A stretch of DNA of 64,000 bases, from the NCBI GenBank assembly GCA_963854835.1, contig OY978529.1, forward strand, positions 47,239,821 through 47,303,820, given 5' to 3'. The number at the start of each line of letters is the position of its first letter. The first letter of the stretch is position 1. Below are positions 1 to 11,654 of the stretch, piece after piece. A program made the translations under genes and the position numbers. The stretch is from Megamerina dolium (taxonomy: Eukaryota > Arthropoda > Insecta > Diptera > Megamerinidae). The notes below the pieces were generated by a model. It was not told the DNA's origin, did not search any database, and worked only from the letters and a program-made list of their open reading frames with translations.

Positions 1-404
1 AATGCATAAGCAGAAAAAACAAGACGTGTGGAAAATGAAGAAAATTGTATATACATTTTCATGAAAATTATTTGTGCGCGCAAAAAAACGACAACAAAAA
101 CCACTACCAACAATAACAACAACAGCGAATTGATCTATTTTAAGCGAATTCATGCATATACATACATACATACATATATACATACATACAAAGTGTATAT
201 CATCAGCAACTGTTGCTCATTCAATAGATACTTTCAGGCAGTACAGACATCAAATGATTCGTGATATCTCATATGGATAAGTGAAGTGGAGTGGAGGAAA
301 TATAAAAAAAATATTTAAGGTGCGCTCGCTCGTTGCAATATTTGTACCATTAAATTGTATGAATTTATGTACATAATGAATTTATTATGTACATACATAT
401 ATAC
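1..404. other. AT-rich non-coding DNA
   Basis: No supported gene. The stretch holds poly-A/T runs and CATA-type short tandem repeats around 155-190 and 390-405. Open frames here have low-complexity composition and no recognisable domain. Confidence 0.6.
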
Positions 405-730
405 ATTAAGGTGGATCGCTCTTCATACAAAAAAAAAGTTAATAGGACAAAAAAAAAATTTCCGGTAGACTTAAGTAGAAATTTACAACTAATTTATATA
501 CCTACACATTAGGTTTAATTTTACTATTATAATTATATTAGGCGTTAGTAAAATTCAAGCTGATTCCATGGGTGTTATGCCCGAAACTATTTTAAAAAAC
601 CATTGTGGAGATTCTAAAAGGATTAAGAAAAAAAAAAGGTTTTGTTTTTTTTTTTTGTCCTAGGACCTTTTCAATATAATCTCAAACTAGGGGTGAAATA
701 TTGATACTTTTTTCATGATCCACCCTAATG
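405..730 (-). mobile_element. MITE with TGGATC terminal inverted repeats, copy 1
   Basis: The left end reads AGGTGGATCGCTC and the right end GATCCACCC, forming terminal inverted repeats flanked by TA on each side. The internal sequence is related, in opposite orientation, to 23382-23715; shared parts include a GGACAAA stretch and a segment ending in AAAGTATCAA next to the right end. It has no coding capacity, about 325 bp. TA flanks suggest a Tc1/mariner-type non-autonomous element; this is inference from the ends only. Confidence 0.55.
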
Positions 731-1399
731 TACATATGTATGCACAGACCGGTCATCAGATTAAGTATATTTAAACAAAAGAAAATCAAGTGAAAAATGC
801 TTTTCCACATATTTGTATGATGAATTTTTCTTCATTTCGACTTTTGCGAAACACATTCCCCACTCCTCAATAATAATTTCATAGTTACAGCTATCCATAT
901 GTATGTATGTATGGTAGTTTACATTAAGCAACAGTTGTATTGCAATTCATCCGCAGTCTTAAAGTTATTCACGCAAATTGGTGCTAAAACAGGTTTCTTA
1001 ACAGTTTTATAAGACACAGTGTAAAAGAAAAATTACAATGGCAAATAAATACACGCTAATGAAATTAAGAAAATTATTTGTTATATAAATTTATAAGCAT
1101 GACAAAGGGAGCAACATGTGTTGCAAGCAAATTCTTTGTCTAATGAACAATTCAGTACAACTGACTGTTAATTCTGGTCACCCTGTAAATCAAACATTTA
1201 TAAACAAATGTAAGTACGCAGGCTGCTCAATAAATTTCAAGAATCTGAAAAACATCAAAAATGGACATTCATTGACAAATGTTAAATGTAAACGTACTTA
1301 AATTCTAATATGGATTATGGCTTCTTTTTTTTACGTGTAAGTATCATCATAAATGTACAATATATTAATTGAAAATTTGTAGTCAAATCAAAAGAAAAA
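731..1399. other. Non-coding DNA, no feature seen
   Basis: AT-rich spacer with GTATGTATGTATG near 900. No conserved reading frame, tRNA or transposon end was recognised. Confidence 0.5.
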
Positions 1400-2080
1400 A
1401 GTTACCCTACAGTCGGCCTGGGCCGACCTTATTATACTTGCATTTATAGACATATATAAAAAGTTGGCTCGCATATCTTTTTTTATCCGCTGTTTTGCAT
1501 GGGAGTTACATTAAAAAGTACGCGTAGCTCACCAATTTTCTGAGAAATAATTTCGGCCTATAATACTTATGCACACCTGAAATATGATTGCCTTAGACGA
1601 AGTATTTCAAAGTTATGGGGGTCTTATTGGTTAAGATAATTGCAGCTGTATAAAAGAGTGGCCTTGCCTTGCCTCTTTCTTGTAAATCTAATTGTCTTTG
1701 TAATACTAATGTATACCCCAAATATAGTTGTCCTACGCTGAATAGTTCGTAAGTTATAAAAATTTTAATTTCTTTTTAAATATCCTCGACTTTGTATGGT
1801 AGCCACATAAAACGAGCGTAACTGGCCCATTTATGGCAAAATTATATAGCAGTGTATCATAACTTTACGTGACATGGTAAGTTTCTTTAAAATAGCTCAA
1901 TATTTAGTTATCGTCCGAACCAGCCAAGTTGCAGACAGACAAACGGATGGCCGGACAGATATTATTAAATCAACTCTTTAGACGACTCTGATCAGGAATA
2001 TATATAATTTTCTATATTTCCGAAGATTTCTTCAAGTGGTTACAAACATCTAACCGAAAAGAATATACTTTGGACTCATG
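1400..2080 (-). repeat. Dispersed GGTATATTC/TCCG repeat, copy 1 (reverse)
   Basis: In reverse orientation this matches the long copy at 8736-10045. The shared end carries the CAGTCGGC...GGGCCGACC block (1410-1430 here, near 10010-10030 there). Short blocks with CCCATRCAAA and GTATACCCC-like motifs follow, and the other end has a degenerate GGACAGACGG-type microsatellite near 1930-1960 then TTCTTCAAGTGGTTACAAACATCT. No coding capacity. It is probably a non-autonomous dispersed repeat of flies; the class is not determined. Confidence 0.6.
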
Positions 2081-2249
2081 AAGGATATAAAATCATGCAA
2101 AATTTTATCTAAAATCAATATTTTTTTTTTATCGTAAGAGCCAGTCAATAATTAGCCGGATTTATGGAAAAACAATTTGGAAAAACAATTCGGATACTAC
2201 AAGGACGTAATGGCCGCTTCTATCTGGACAGAGAAGACTTTTTGTGCGG

Positions 2250-2600
2250 TTCCACTCTAGCTCTGGGCAGAACTGTTGCACGATCTTGTCTTGTCTGTCA
2301 TTCTCTCCTTCATTTTAGGCTTACAGGTGCTCAGTGGAGGGTCTGTGTTTGCAAAATCAAAGGAGAGTTCTAGCGTCGTTCTATATCTGATCAGTTCGTC
2401 CGCCCTGCAGTTGCCTGGAACGTCACTATGACCCGGCATCCACATTAGATGCAGATAATACTGCTCAGCCATCTCATGGAGAGATATGCGGCAGTGAATC
2501 GTGGTCTTAGATGTTTAAATGTGCGCTCCTAACCCTTTGATAGCAGTCTAGCTGTCATAGATAATCTCAATATCTTGAAGCAATAATACGTTTGACTATT
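2250..2600 (-). pseudogene. LINE fragment, RNase H domain
   Basis: On the minus strand, 2257-2472 encodes a stretch with WMPGHSDVPGN followed by CRADELIR. This is the typical C-terminal strand and helix of the RNase H domain found in I/LOA/R1-type insect non-LTR retrotransposons. Upstream (about 2490-2600) further RNase H-like residues (a YDS motif, an AIKGLGA-like stretch) appear but are broken by stops and frame changes. It is an old, dead fragment without visible ends. Confidence 0.65.
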
Positions 2601-3874
2601 CTTCATTAAAATATTCGAAAACTATTTTTTACAGAAGTACATATACAGCTGTGCACACAAGGGGTTATGGGGTTTATTATTATTGAGTAAAACCACACCT
2701 TAAAACCGTTAACGAACGGAAACTAAAAATAGTAACAACAGTTGTAGCTACATAATGCAAAAGCTTGAAGTAAGATGTAATCACAACTAAAAATTACCAC
2801 GCTGTTAACAATTGCAATGTTTGACGACATTGCAAGGTCGTTCACAATGTCGTGATTGGAACTGCCAATCGCTGTGTATGCTGTGTATGCTGTGTTGCAT
2901 TTATTTCGTGTATCTATATCTACATTAGAGTGGCCCTTAAATGAACATACAACATCTTCCAATCTGGTTTATGATAATCACTTACTTATGTTATGTTTTC
3001 ACATGTTACAACAATATCAGGTAAAGAAAACTGAAAGAAACTTCTTTTCGATATTACAATTGATGCCCGGCATTGATTGAATCTATGACTTACGTACGGC
3101 TCTGAAGGCAAACAGACTCACCACTGATCTATAACACACAAAAAATGTTTTTACTTTATCTTTTTCTTATTTGTCTTTGTTTGTTGTAAAAATGCTTGTA
3201 TTCTTATGAAATATTTATAGTGTTGTTGGCATTCTGCGACCATTTAAATATATGATCAAACATATGTATGCTACGTTATTAAATTGCACATTGTAACCAC
3301 AATGTATCCACACAATCAACAACAACAACATAATGCGATTGCAATAATTGCATGAGGATTCAAACCCTGAAACATATGTTGTACATACTTCAAAAATAAT
3401 ATCTACATACTTCTTCAGCATTATATTTACAGTCACGCATTAAATTACTTTCAAAATCTTTAATTAATGCTAGCGTGCTGGACATGTGGATTACATAGGG
3501 TGCCCTACTATTAAGCAAACAAATCGAGACCACATTTGTGAAAATATGTAAATACATTCAAATATATTTATGTATATAGTATGTACATGCATTTACGTTG
3601 GGTCTTTATATGAACGCCGCGGTATAATAGTAAAGAATAGTATAGCGATATATTCTTTTATAGTGCATGCTCTAGGTTCGAACTCATCCAACAATGGCTT
3701 CCTCGAAATAAAGTGTTGTCAAAGAGTTTTGACATTTGGAATCTGTTAATAGATGTGTTTTATTTGACATCTTTGTTCCAATAAAAAACGACATAGATGC
3801 AAAGTTTCCTAAGCAACATGGATTCGAATTTTTAATTTTTTATATAAATTTGAAAATATAACAAATTCTGATGA
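2601..3874. other. Non-coding DNA, no feature seen
   Basis: There is a short TGTGTATGC triplicate near 2874-2893 and a CAACAACAACAACA run near 3318. No gene-like frame, RNA gene or clear mobile-element end was recognised. Confidence 0.5.
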
Positions 3875-4575
3875 CACCGTTCTAGTTTTGGGTACGAAAA
3901 TTTGTAAAAAGTTTTTATTAAATTCTGTCGATTAGGGGTACCAACCAGAGGTCTGTATTATGTCAAATCGAAAATATTTTTCAGCTTAGCGCATTATAAT
4001 AATATTAGCATCAAACGAAAGAAGAAAGAGGTGGCAATGGAGTAAAAATCCTACTTTAGAATTTTTCAGAAGAAAAAATTCTAGAAAAAAGAAAAAGAAA
4101 AACTCATGTCAATAATTGCCGTTTTTCTCTCTAACGATATGCAAAATTTCAACCAAATTGAAGGTGGTCGAACCAGAATTTGGACTTTTTTGTTTCATTT
4201 AAAATGGAATGGAACTAGTAAAACTAAAATCAAACAAGTCGGACAAAATTAAAATTTTTGTGATGGAGAGAAAAAATGGCAGTTATTAGCATGATTTTTT
4301 TTTTTTTAGAAAATATTTGTTTTTTCTTAAAGAAATTCAAGGATAATTTTTAAAATATATCTTCGGTCTTTTATTCTTCAGAAAAAATTTTCAGTAGGAA
4401 TTTTGCTCAACTGCCACGAATATTTTCTTTCGTTTGATACCCATCTCATTATACTGCGTGAATTATCAATATTTTTTCGATATTTTTTTTTATGTGAATA
4501 AAATTGAGAGCTTTCTGGTTGGTATCGATCAACTTAGAAGGCTTACCCTAACCGATAACATTTTCTAGAACGTTG
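3875..4575. mobile_element. Foldback element (long imperfect palindrome)
   Basis: The left arm (about 3879-4140) and right arm (about 4262-4572) are imperfect reverse complements centred near 4226. Paired landmarks include CGTTCTAG (3879) with CTAGAACG (4565), TACCAACCAG (about 3937) with CTGGTTGGTA (about 4514), and CAAACGAAAGAA (about 4013) with TTCTTTCGTTTG (about 4425). There is no coding capacity. The spacer is roughly 120 bp. This looks like a foldback-type MITE; a transcript through it would form a long hairpin. Confidence 0.65.
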
Positions 4576-5687
4576 ATAAATTTTTGGACTACCATAGTGT
4601 TATTTAATTCATAAAATGTTTTAAAATTAGTAAAATCATTTTGTTGCATTTCTTCTTAGTTGTAACATATTGTAATATATTTGGTGCTTAAATAAAAATC
4701 TACAATATCAATAAGTAACATCTCTGTACAGTAAAAAAATTTAAAGTAATTGAATACATTCAACTTAGCGAACATGGTAAGTATTTAGCGTATATTGATA
4801 TAGTTGCTATGTTTAGCACTTTCTTTTTTTTTTTTTTTTTTTACCATACAAACTTTGTGTTTCTTTTTGTGCAAAAAGAAGCATAGAGATTATAAAATAA
4901 TAGGCCAAAAATCAACAAAGCTGTTTTGCCATTTATGGTGCCAAATAAAACTGGTCTAATATAAATGCATGCATACAAATATATAGAATAATCACTACTT
5001 TTCGTATTATCGATCAGTTTTAAAACCGATATAACGGTTATCGGGTAATCAGGTTGGAGCTAATAAGTCCAGAAATATAAATTTTATCAAGATAAACAAA
5101 ATTTTAATAAAGGTCGATGACTTCATGAATCAAATTAAATTAAATGCATTATTTAACACTTCCAAAACTCAAATCACAAAGGTAGGTTACGACATGAATA
5201 TTTTAAAATTGGATCGTGCTACGCAATAAATATAATGTCTCTGAATTTTTCAACCAGTTGCCCTATTAAACTTCCGCAAGCCTAAACCTTTTATAAGTGG
5301 TTATGTACTTACAGATACACTTCTATGACAATGGTTATAGTTGTCATTGTTTACTATTATAATGGTATTTGTGCTAAGGTTTGAATTGGTTTATTCGTAA
5401 GAGTGTCCTCGAGTACTACAATAACATACTTATGCTTATGCATATTGCACTAAATTCATAATACCGCAATAAAATTTCGAATATATACTTTACATACAAA
5501 AAGAACCCTTTTTCCATATGCATATTCATTAGAGATCACATTTGAAGAGTAAACAAGCAAAACCCGATAAATCCATATTTTGTATTTTGAGGTAGATGGG
5601 AAAAGTGTACACCAAACAAATTAAAACTGTTCTTATGGTATTAATCATTTTGAATCGTCATATACGACAATCCTGAAATGTTTTTTA
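4576..5687. other. Non-coding DNA, no feature seen
   Basis: AT-rich spacer with a long poly-T run at about 4824-4842. No coding or RNA gene was supported. Confidence 0.5.
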
Positions 5688-6042
5688 GTTAGTGTGTTCG
5701 CCTTCTGATCTGTAGGTCGTGGTTCAATCCCCGGCTGATGCATAACAAATTTAATATCGAAAAGATTTTTCTTTCGAACGGTACCCACCTGTCGGCAAGC
5801 AATTGGCAATTCTTCCGACAGTAACAACTAACTTGCCATGAAAAAGCTTCTAAAAGAACTCTGTGACAAAGCTCAGAAAAAGTGATGTCACAAGTGTTCT
5901 GCCGTTCGGAACCGGCTAAAATAAGTAGGTCCCTTGTAATACTGTCCAAAATTTAAGACGCACAACAGTAATGGAAGAGAAGCTCGGCCAATGAGCCCTT
6001 TGGGGCTTTAAGTGCCACATATTTATTTATTTATTATTATTT
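5688..6042 (+). mobile_element. tRNA-derived SINE, copy S1 (nearly full length)
   Basis: The head resembles the second half of a tRNA gene, with a B-box GGTTCAATCC at 5721-5730. A body of about 300 bp is shared with 43588-43940 in the opposite orientation, and the end reads AAGTGCCACATATTTATTTA. The first tRNA bases, including most of the A-box, are missing compared with the 43.6 kb copy. Short open frames inside it are by-products of the repeat and not genes. Confidence 0.8.
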
Positions 6043-6119
6043 TAGGTTAAAATTTAAACAAATCCCTAGGTTGGTATCTTTTATTGCTTCCACACGAAAT
6101 GACAGTTGATCGATCATCC

Positions 6120-6310
6120 CCGTTTTTAATAGGGTCCGTATTCTTGGATTCTAGGTAACTCATGCCAAATTTCATAGAAATATAAATATTTATTCAAGTT
6201 TTCGTTCAAACCAATCAGACAACAGACAGATGGACAGACGGACGGAGAGATGGTCATCATGAAATCGATTATATAGAAGACGCTGATTAATAGTAACCTG
6301 TCAAACTATA
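6120..6310 (-). repeat. Dispersed GGTATATTC/TCCG repeat, copy 2 (partial, reverse)
   Basis: The reverse complement matches the front half of the 8.7 kb copy. ATGCCAAATTTCAT (about 6163) corresponds to ATGAAATTTGGCAT, TTCAAGTTTTCGTTC to the GATAACTTGAG block, and a GACAGACGGACGG tract (about 6232) to the TCCG microsatellite. The back half with the CCACGCCCA subunits is absent. Confidence 0.6.
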
Positions 6311-8735
6311 AAACGACTTGTTTGTGTTCGGGGAATTTTGTATGTTATTAGTCACATATATAAGTTTGATGACCGTTTGACCAAACATCAAATTAGTTTT
6401 GGTTTGCATCAAATTTGATGGTCGTTTGATTTGTATTATGGACTGTGTAAGGTGCTGTATGATCAAATTGTATTAAAATTTTGATCATAAGGCCTATTAA
6501 AGCTTCCCGCAAGTGGTTATAAAAAACATCTGATCAAAATAAATGCACTCTTTCATTTGGGTGCACGGAATAAGAAGCACAAAATTAGATTTATCAGGTT
6601 TTGCATGTGTGCTCCTCTTTTACATACATGCCATGCATGCTCATGCTAATGTATGTATAATATATGTAAACATGCATTACTTTATAGAATATAATCTAAG
6701 ACATACGCAAATAAATTAGGGGATGAATTAAAATATATTTTTTTCTGTAAATATTTTGTTTGTTTCGTAAATATTTACATCCACACACTTATTTATAAAT
6801 TCCCAGTAGAAATTTAGGTCATTCAAAGATTAATCCTGATGCACTTCAAGGGGAGTAATGGATTGCTTTCTTTTGCACCGAAGCTCGATCAGCTTGTTTT
6901 GAAGAGAACGAAAGGATATTTAAATAATTTTGCGTTAAAATTGTGCACTTCTTGTAATTTGCCATTAATTTATCATAAATATTTTCGTCAATACAAAATG
7001 TCAAATTAACACGTAAATAATATAAGTAAGTGTACAAGTAATTGTATATCCTTATCTAGCACATGTATTTCATAATATTTTCGTTTTAAGCAATAAGCTG
7101 AACTTCAGGGCAACCATTTCCCCCCACAAAATATCATAGGGCAGAAAAGATGTCGTTTTTTCACGGATGATAGAATACTAAGGTTGCGCCCATCAGTGGA
7201 AATTCTTCCAGCAAATATGTAAAATGTAATAATTTAAATTACATTACAACGTAAGAACTGCAAAAAACTTAAGTGATTGTAAGCAAAAATGCCATTAAGT
7301 GATTGTATGGAATATCATGTCAATTCAGTTGCGATTTGATTTGATGTGGTTGAAATCTTAAATGACCTTTTGATTGGGATTTATTGCCTTTCAAAGCATA
7401 ATCACTATAGGGTTGAATATTTTCAATTAATAAGTCAAAAAGAGCTTTTGAATTGAAGTGTTGGAAATTTTAATGAATGCAGATGTAGACTGAATGTTTG
7501 CAATCAATAAATAAAAATTTTGATTGAATTTATTAGTAAATTTTGGTGTACAATAGAAGTTAAAGATGGCGGTACAGGTGGGAAATATTCTTAAACCTTA
7601 CATCCTATTATTAAATTGAGTCATGAGTGTCGCAATCCTTTTACAACTCTCTCTTTGAACTTGTGACTCGAAATTTTAAATTTATCTCTGAAAAAATCTT
7701 CTTTTGAGTGCAATCCCAAATTTATATTACCGCATAACCGCAACTTTACTGAATTGCCGATATTGAAATAAACTTTAACCGAGAAATGAGAAATCAGAAA
7801 AATATCGATAACGAAACGATAACAAAATAAAGTCAGGTTGCTTGGGCAAAGCCGAAGATATACATTGCAGCAAGAAGTTGACACTGAAATGAGCATCAAT
7901 CGAATATTGACGTAAGAGCAAAAGAGAGAATATATTATGCAATCACACATCCAATGACAATGCTTGTTTCTCAAACCAAAACAATTCTAATATGAATGGT
8001 ATGCATAGTACAAACACGCATTACGTATAAAGCAAACTCCAAAAACTATTAATGAGTTCAAGTTGACAAAATCGAAAAAATATTCCCATGCATAGTGTTA
8101 AAATACAAAAGTGCTGCACACGAGTCCACACTCGGCAGGTGGTAACCAACGCATCGATCGTGCGTAGGAAGCAAATTCCTATCAGCAAAGAAACATAATA
8201 CAACAAAACCTAAAAGCAGCGGAGGCAGCACCAGCAGCAAGCACACATACAATGTAGGTAGGTGGTCGCTTGCCGCCAAAACAATAATCGAAATGAAGCA
8301 ATGAAACAGCAACTGCTTACTTAAATAGTTAGTTCATATTTGATTATTATTATTATTTATTTTAAAAACTAAGTAAATACGTTCATATAATAATACAATA
8401 CGTTCGTAAATGAATGCAAATTTTTATTATTGATGTTTTCTTACTCTTAGAAATATATAGGAATACAATAAATTGAGATTATAAGACCCAAAAACTTAAA
8501 TATTAGAAAATAAAACCTAATTTGGCCAAAAAAACTGTTTTCTTGATCGACCTAGTATTTATAGCATCAAACAACTGCACTGCAAATATAATCCTAAGAT
8601 GCAAATTCAGATGCCTAAATAGCTACTGAAGCCTGATCATGATGAATGTATATATGTTAGGGCGGATCACTTGATAGTGTTGAAAAGACACATAACAATG
8701 CAAATGATGGTTAGATTTTTAATTGTATATTTATT
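6311..8735. other. Non-coding DNA with small palindromes
   Basis: A small palindromic patch around 6383-6422 contains CATCAAATT and its inverse. Around 7835-7870 a segment containing GCCGAAGATATACATT resembles one at 46380-46410. No gene is supported; the minus-strand frames at 7621-8312 show no recognisable domain. Confidence 0.45.
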
Positions 8736-10045
8736 ATACCCTGCATAATGCAATATGCATGGTATATTCATTTCGGTCAGATGTTTGTGTCCACTTGAAG
8801 GAATCTCCGGAGATATAGACATGGATATATATTCGTGATCAGCGTCGATTAAATTTTCGATTTAACGATGTCCGTCCGTCCGTCCGTCCGTCCGTCCGTC
8901 CGTCCGTCTGTCTGTCACCTGGCTGGTTCGCACGATAACTTGAGTAAATATTGAGCTATTTCGATGAAATTTGGCATAAGTAATCTATGATCCAAGGGTA
9001 CGGAGGGGATTGATATTGGGCATGATCAGCCAATAACCACGCCCACACCAAGCATTCAAAGCGACTAACCTCGAAATTTTCAAAATCTTTAACTTGCTAT
9101 AACTCACACAATATACCATTTGGGACAACAATATTTTGCACATAGAGTTATATTATACTACTATATAACCTCACCAAAAGTGGATGAGCCACGCCTACTT
9201 TCTAGCGTAGCTCCCATACAAAGTGTCTGTACTTCTTTTAAATTGAAACTGCTGTAACTTCTACAATCTTCTGTCTAGAATAACCATAATTGACACTTAG
9301 ATTAACACGTTAGTCAAAAATAACATGGCAGAAAATCAATATGCCACGCCCACTCCTTTTTGGGTCTCCCATACAAAGTTGCGGAAATTAAAAAAAATGT
9401 TACCGGTTATAACTTACAAAATATTTAGCGTAGGACAACGAGATTTGAGGTATGGATTAGTATTGTACGAGCAACTAGACTCGCAGGAAATGGACGCGCC
9501 ACGCCCACTGTTGATAGTAGCCGCCATACAAAATGACCGAATTTCTTTTAAATTGAAATAGCTGTAACTTCTGTATCCTTCCGTCTAGAACAATCATAAT
9601 TAACACTTAGGTTAATATGGTAGTCGGAAATAATCTGGCGAAAAATCAGCGTACCACGCCCACTTCTTATTGGGGCTCCCATACAAAGTTGAGGAAATTA
9701 AACAAAAATGTTAACCACCATAACTTAGAAACTATTCAACGTAGAACACCAAATTTAAGGTGTGGATTAACGTTGAAAAATTAATTGGATTTACTAGAAA
9801 GTGGCAAGCCACGCCCAATTTTATATAGCTCCCATACTAAGGCTCGGAATTATCTTAAAATCCTTTTACTTCGTCAAAGTCAACCATATTTCGGGTGTAA
9901 ATTAGTAGTATATACAAAAATTGTTTCTCGAAAAGTGGAAATAAAAGAAAAGTTGGATATTCGAGTAAACTTTTTATATATAAATCTACATATGCAGGGT
10001 ATAGTTTGGTCGGCCCCAGCCGACTGTAAGGAGATTTTTTTTTAA
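8736..10045 (+). repeat. Dispersed GGTATATTC/TCCG repeat, longest copy
   Basis: It starts near TATACCCTGCATAATGCA and ends with GCAGGGTATA followed by GGTCGGCCCC. In between come the GGTATATTCATTTCGGTCAG block, a (TCCG)n microsatellite at about 8871-8916, an ATGAAATTTGGCAT block, then repeated modules of about 150 bp that each carry a CCACGCCCA-like core and a CCCATACAAA-like core (near 9190, 9341, 9500, 9651, 9810). Reading frames across it are interrupted and repetitive. It is best read as a non-coding dispersed repeat; its class is unknown to me. Confidence 0.65.
8871..8916. repeat. (TCCG)n microsatellite grading into (TCTG)n
   Basis: About ten tandem TCCG units, then TCTG units, embedded in the dispersed repeat. 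Other copies carry degenerate versions of the tract. Confidence 0.9.
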
Positions 10046-11589
10046 TATATTCTCCTAAAACTTCCATACACATAGTCCAGGTTTTTGTGATTTTTCGATG
10101 TCTTTACAAAAATATAATACAAAAATAGTCCTTTGTACAAACATACTTACAATCATCGGTAGTTTTGTTATTGTTGTTGTTGTTGCTCCATTTTTTTTTA
10201 TAAAAGTTGTGGGTACATTTTACTGTCTGTTTTATTAGTATATACATACGTACGTATGGAGAAATATCGAAATGGAAATATACAATAGATAAAAGGAAAA
10301 TTATATTTTCTCTTTGCATCGACAGCAAAAGGTGGATGCATTTTTCATTTTAGTAAAATGAATGGAGAATAACATCTGCTGTGTTTCAGACATACATATG
10401 TATGGTAGGTACGTATGTTACAGTATTTTCGTTCTTTTTCTAATGACTTCAATTTATAACATTTTCAGATGCCTGTAAATATATTGCTAGGATTAAGCGA
10501 TTGTAACAAGCAGTGAAGTGTTTTAATGTATTAATGAATGCCCGATAAGGACCAGCTGCTTACAATATCATTTGCGCAAAATTGAAAAATAATTAAAAAT
10601 TTATACCACTATCTCTATACTTTTTTTTATTACAAATGACGATCGACCACCTTTAGATCATTTCGTCCATAGTCTCGAATTGTGTATAATTCTATCATTA
10701 TGAATATATGTATATAAGTAATAGTAGTCTGTTCACAGCGCCAGACAGTTATTTGTATAGATTTCAATCCATTTCCACGCGAATAGAAAACATTCATCCG
10801 TATCGACAACCAATAATGCTCACGAAAGATGGTAAATTAATAGAATTTAAGGAAATTTTTGCTAAAATATCGTAGCCTACACAATTTATTTCCAAAAGAA
10901 CTGTGATGCAAAGCACCAACATCACACCCTCACACATCATGATCACCTGAAGCAAGCGTCCATCGTTGCAAGGGGATTATCAGTATTTAAATATATTTAA
11001 AAATAACTAAGCAAACGACCATTTATCTGGAATAAATTAGAGCATTTCATCTGCCGAAAACAGACGCCAACCTATGCGGGTACAATAACTAAATAAATAT
11101 ATTAGCGTAATTAAAAAATGTCATCGCAATCGTCTCAATGTCATCATCAGCAAAATATTTCAATATAAACTCGTTTGATATCTGATAGCTGCATTCTAAT
11201 GAAAATATGCAGCTCAAATATTGGTTAAACAAAAACAAAAATATAGGTATATATTACATGCCCGTATCACAATTAATTATTTTTATTTTACTTAAGTATT
11301 TTAATTTTTGTTTTGTGATCTCCTACCTTCTTATTGTATTATATATACGACTAACTACACATATTTTCCGTTCATTTTTTTTTTTTTGTTATGTTATGGG
11401 AGTTTCACTTGCATTTGTTCAAAAGTGCAGAAGAGCCTTAGTATATTTTTCAGAAAGGAAAAATGAAAAGCAAATATTATACGTTAACGCTTTGTGTGAG
11501 ATTTATCGGAGTCAGACTATTGTTATTATAAATAAACTTATTGATGAGCCAGCCAGTATACCAAAATTGGTGAAATAATTATATTCTAA
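10046..11589. other. Non-coding DNA, no gene seen
   Basis: AT-rich spacer with a TTGTTGTTGTTGTTG run near 10170 and CATACGTACGTATG near 10245. The frame at 11207-11578 is hydrophobic, low in complexity and unlike any family I know; I do not call it. Confidence 0.45.
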
Positions 11590-11654
11590 CTTTAAATTAA
11601 CCTTACTTGGCCTAAGTGAGTTCTCGCAAGCGGACAACCGCCTCAATCTACCTA
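11590..11654 (+). mobile_element. LINE 3' tail fragment
   Basis: TTACTTGGCCTAAGTGAG followed by GGACAACCGCCTCAATCTA matches the 3' end of the LINE remnant at about 15005-15060 (TTATTTGGCCTAAGTGAG, GGACAGCCGCCTCAATCTAA). Only the extreme 3' part can be aligned by eye. Confidence 0.55.

Noticed and set aside
5645..5949. Overlapping frames of 60-86 residues, and similar ones at 43663-43982
   Set aside because: They recur because the SINE recurs; the sequence is tRNA-derived and non-coding.
7621..8312. Minus-strand frames of 60-117 residues
   Set aside because: No domain, irregular composition and no junctions linking them.
11207..11578. 123-residue frame in the left region
   Set aside because: Hydrophobic AT-driven composition, no domain, no splice context.
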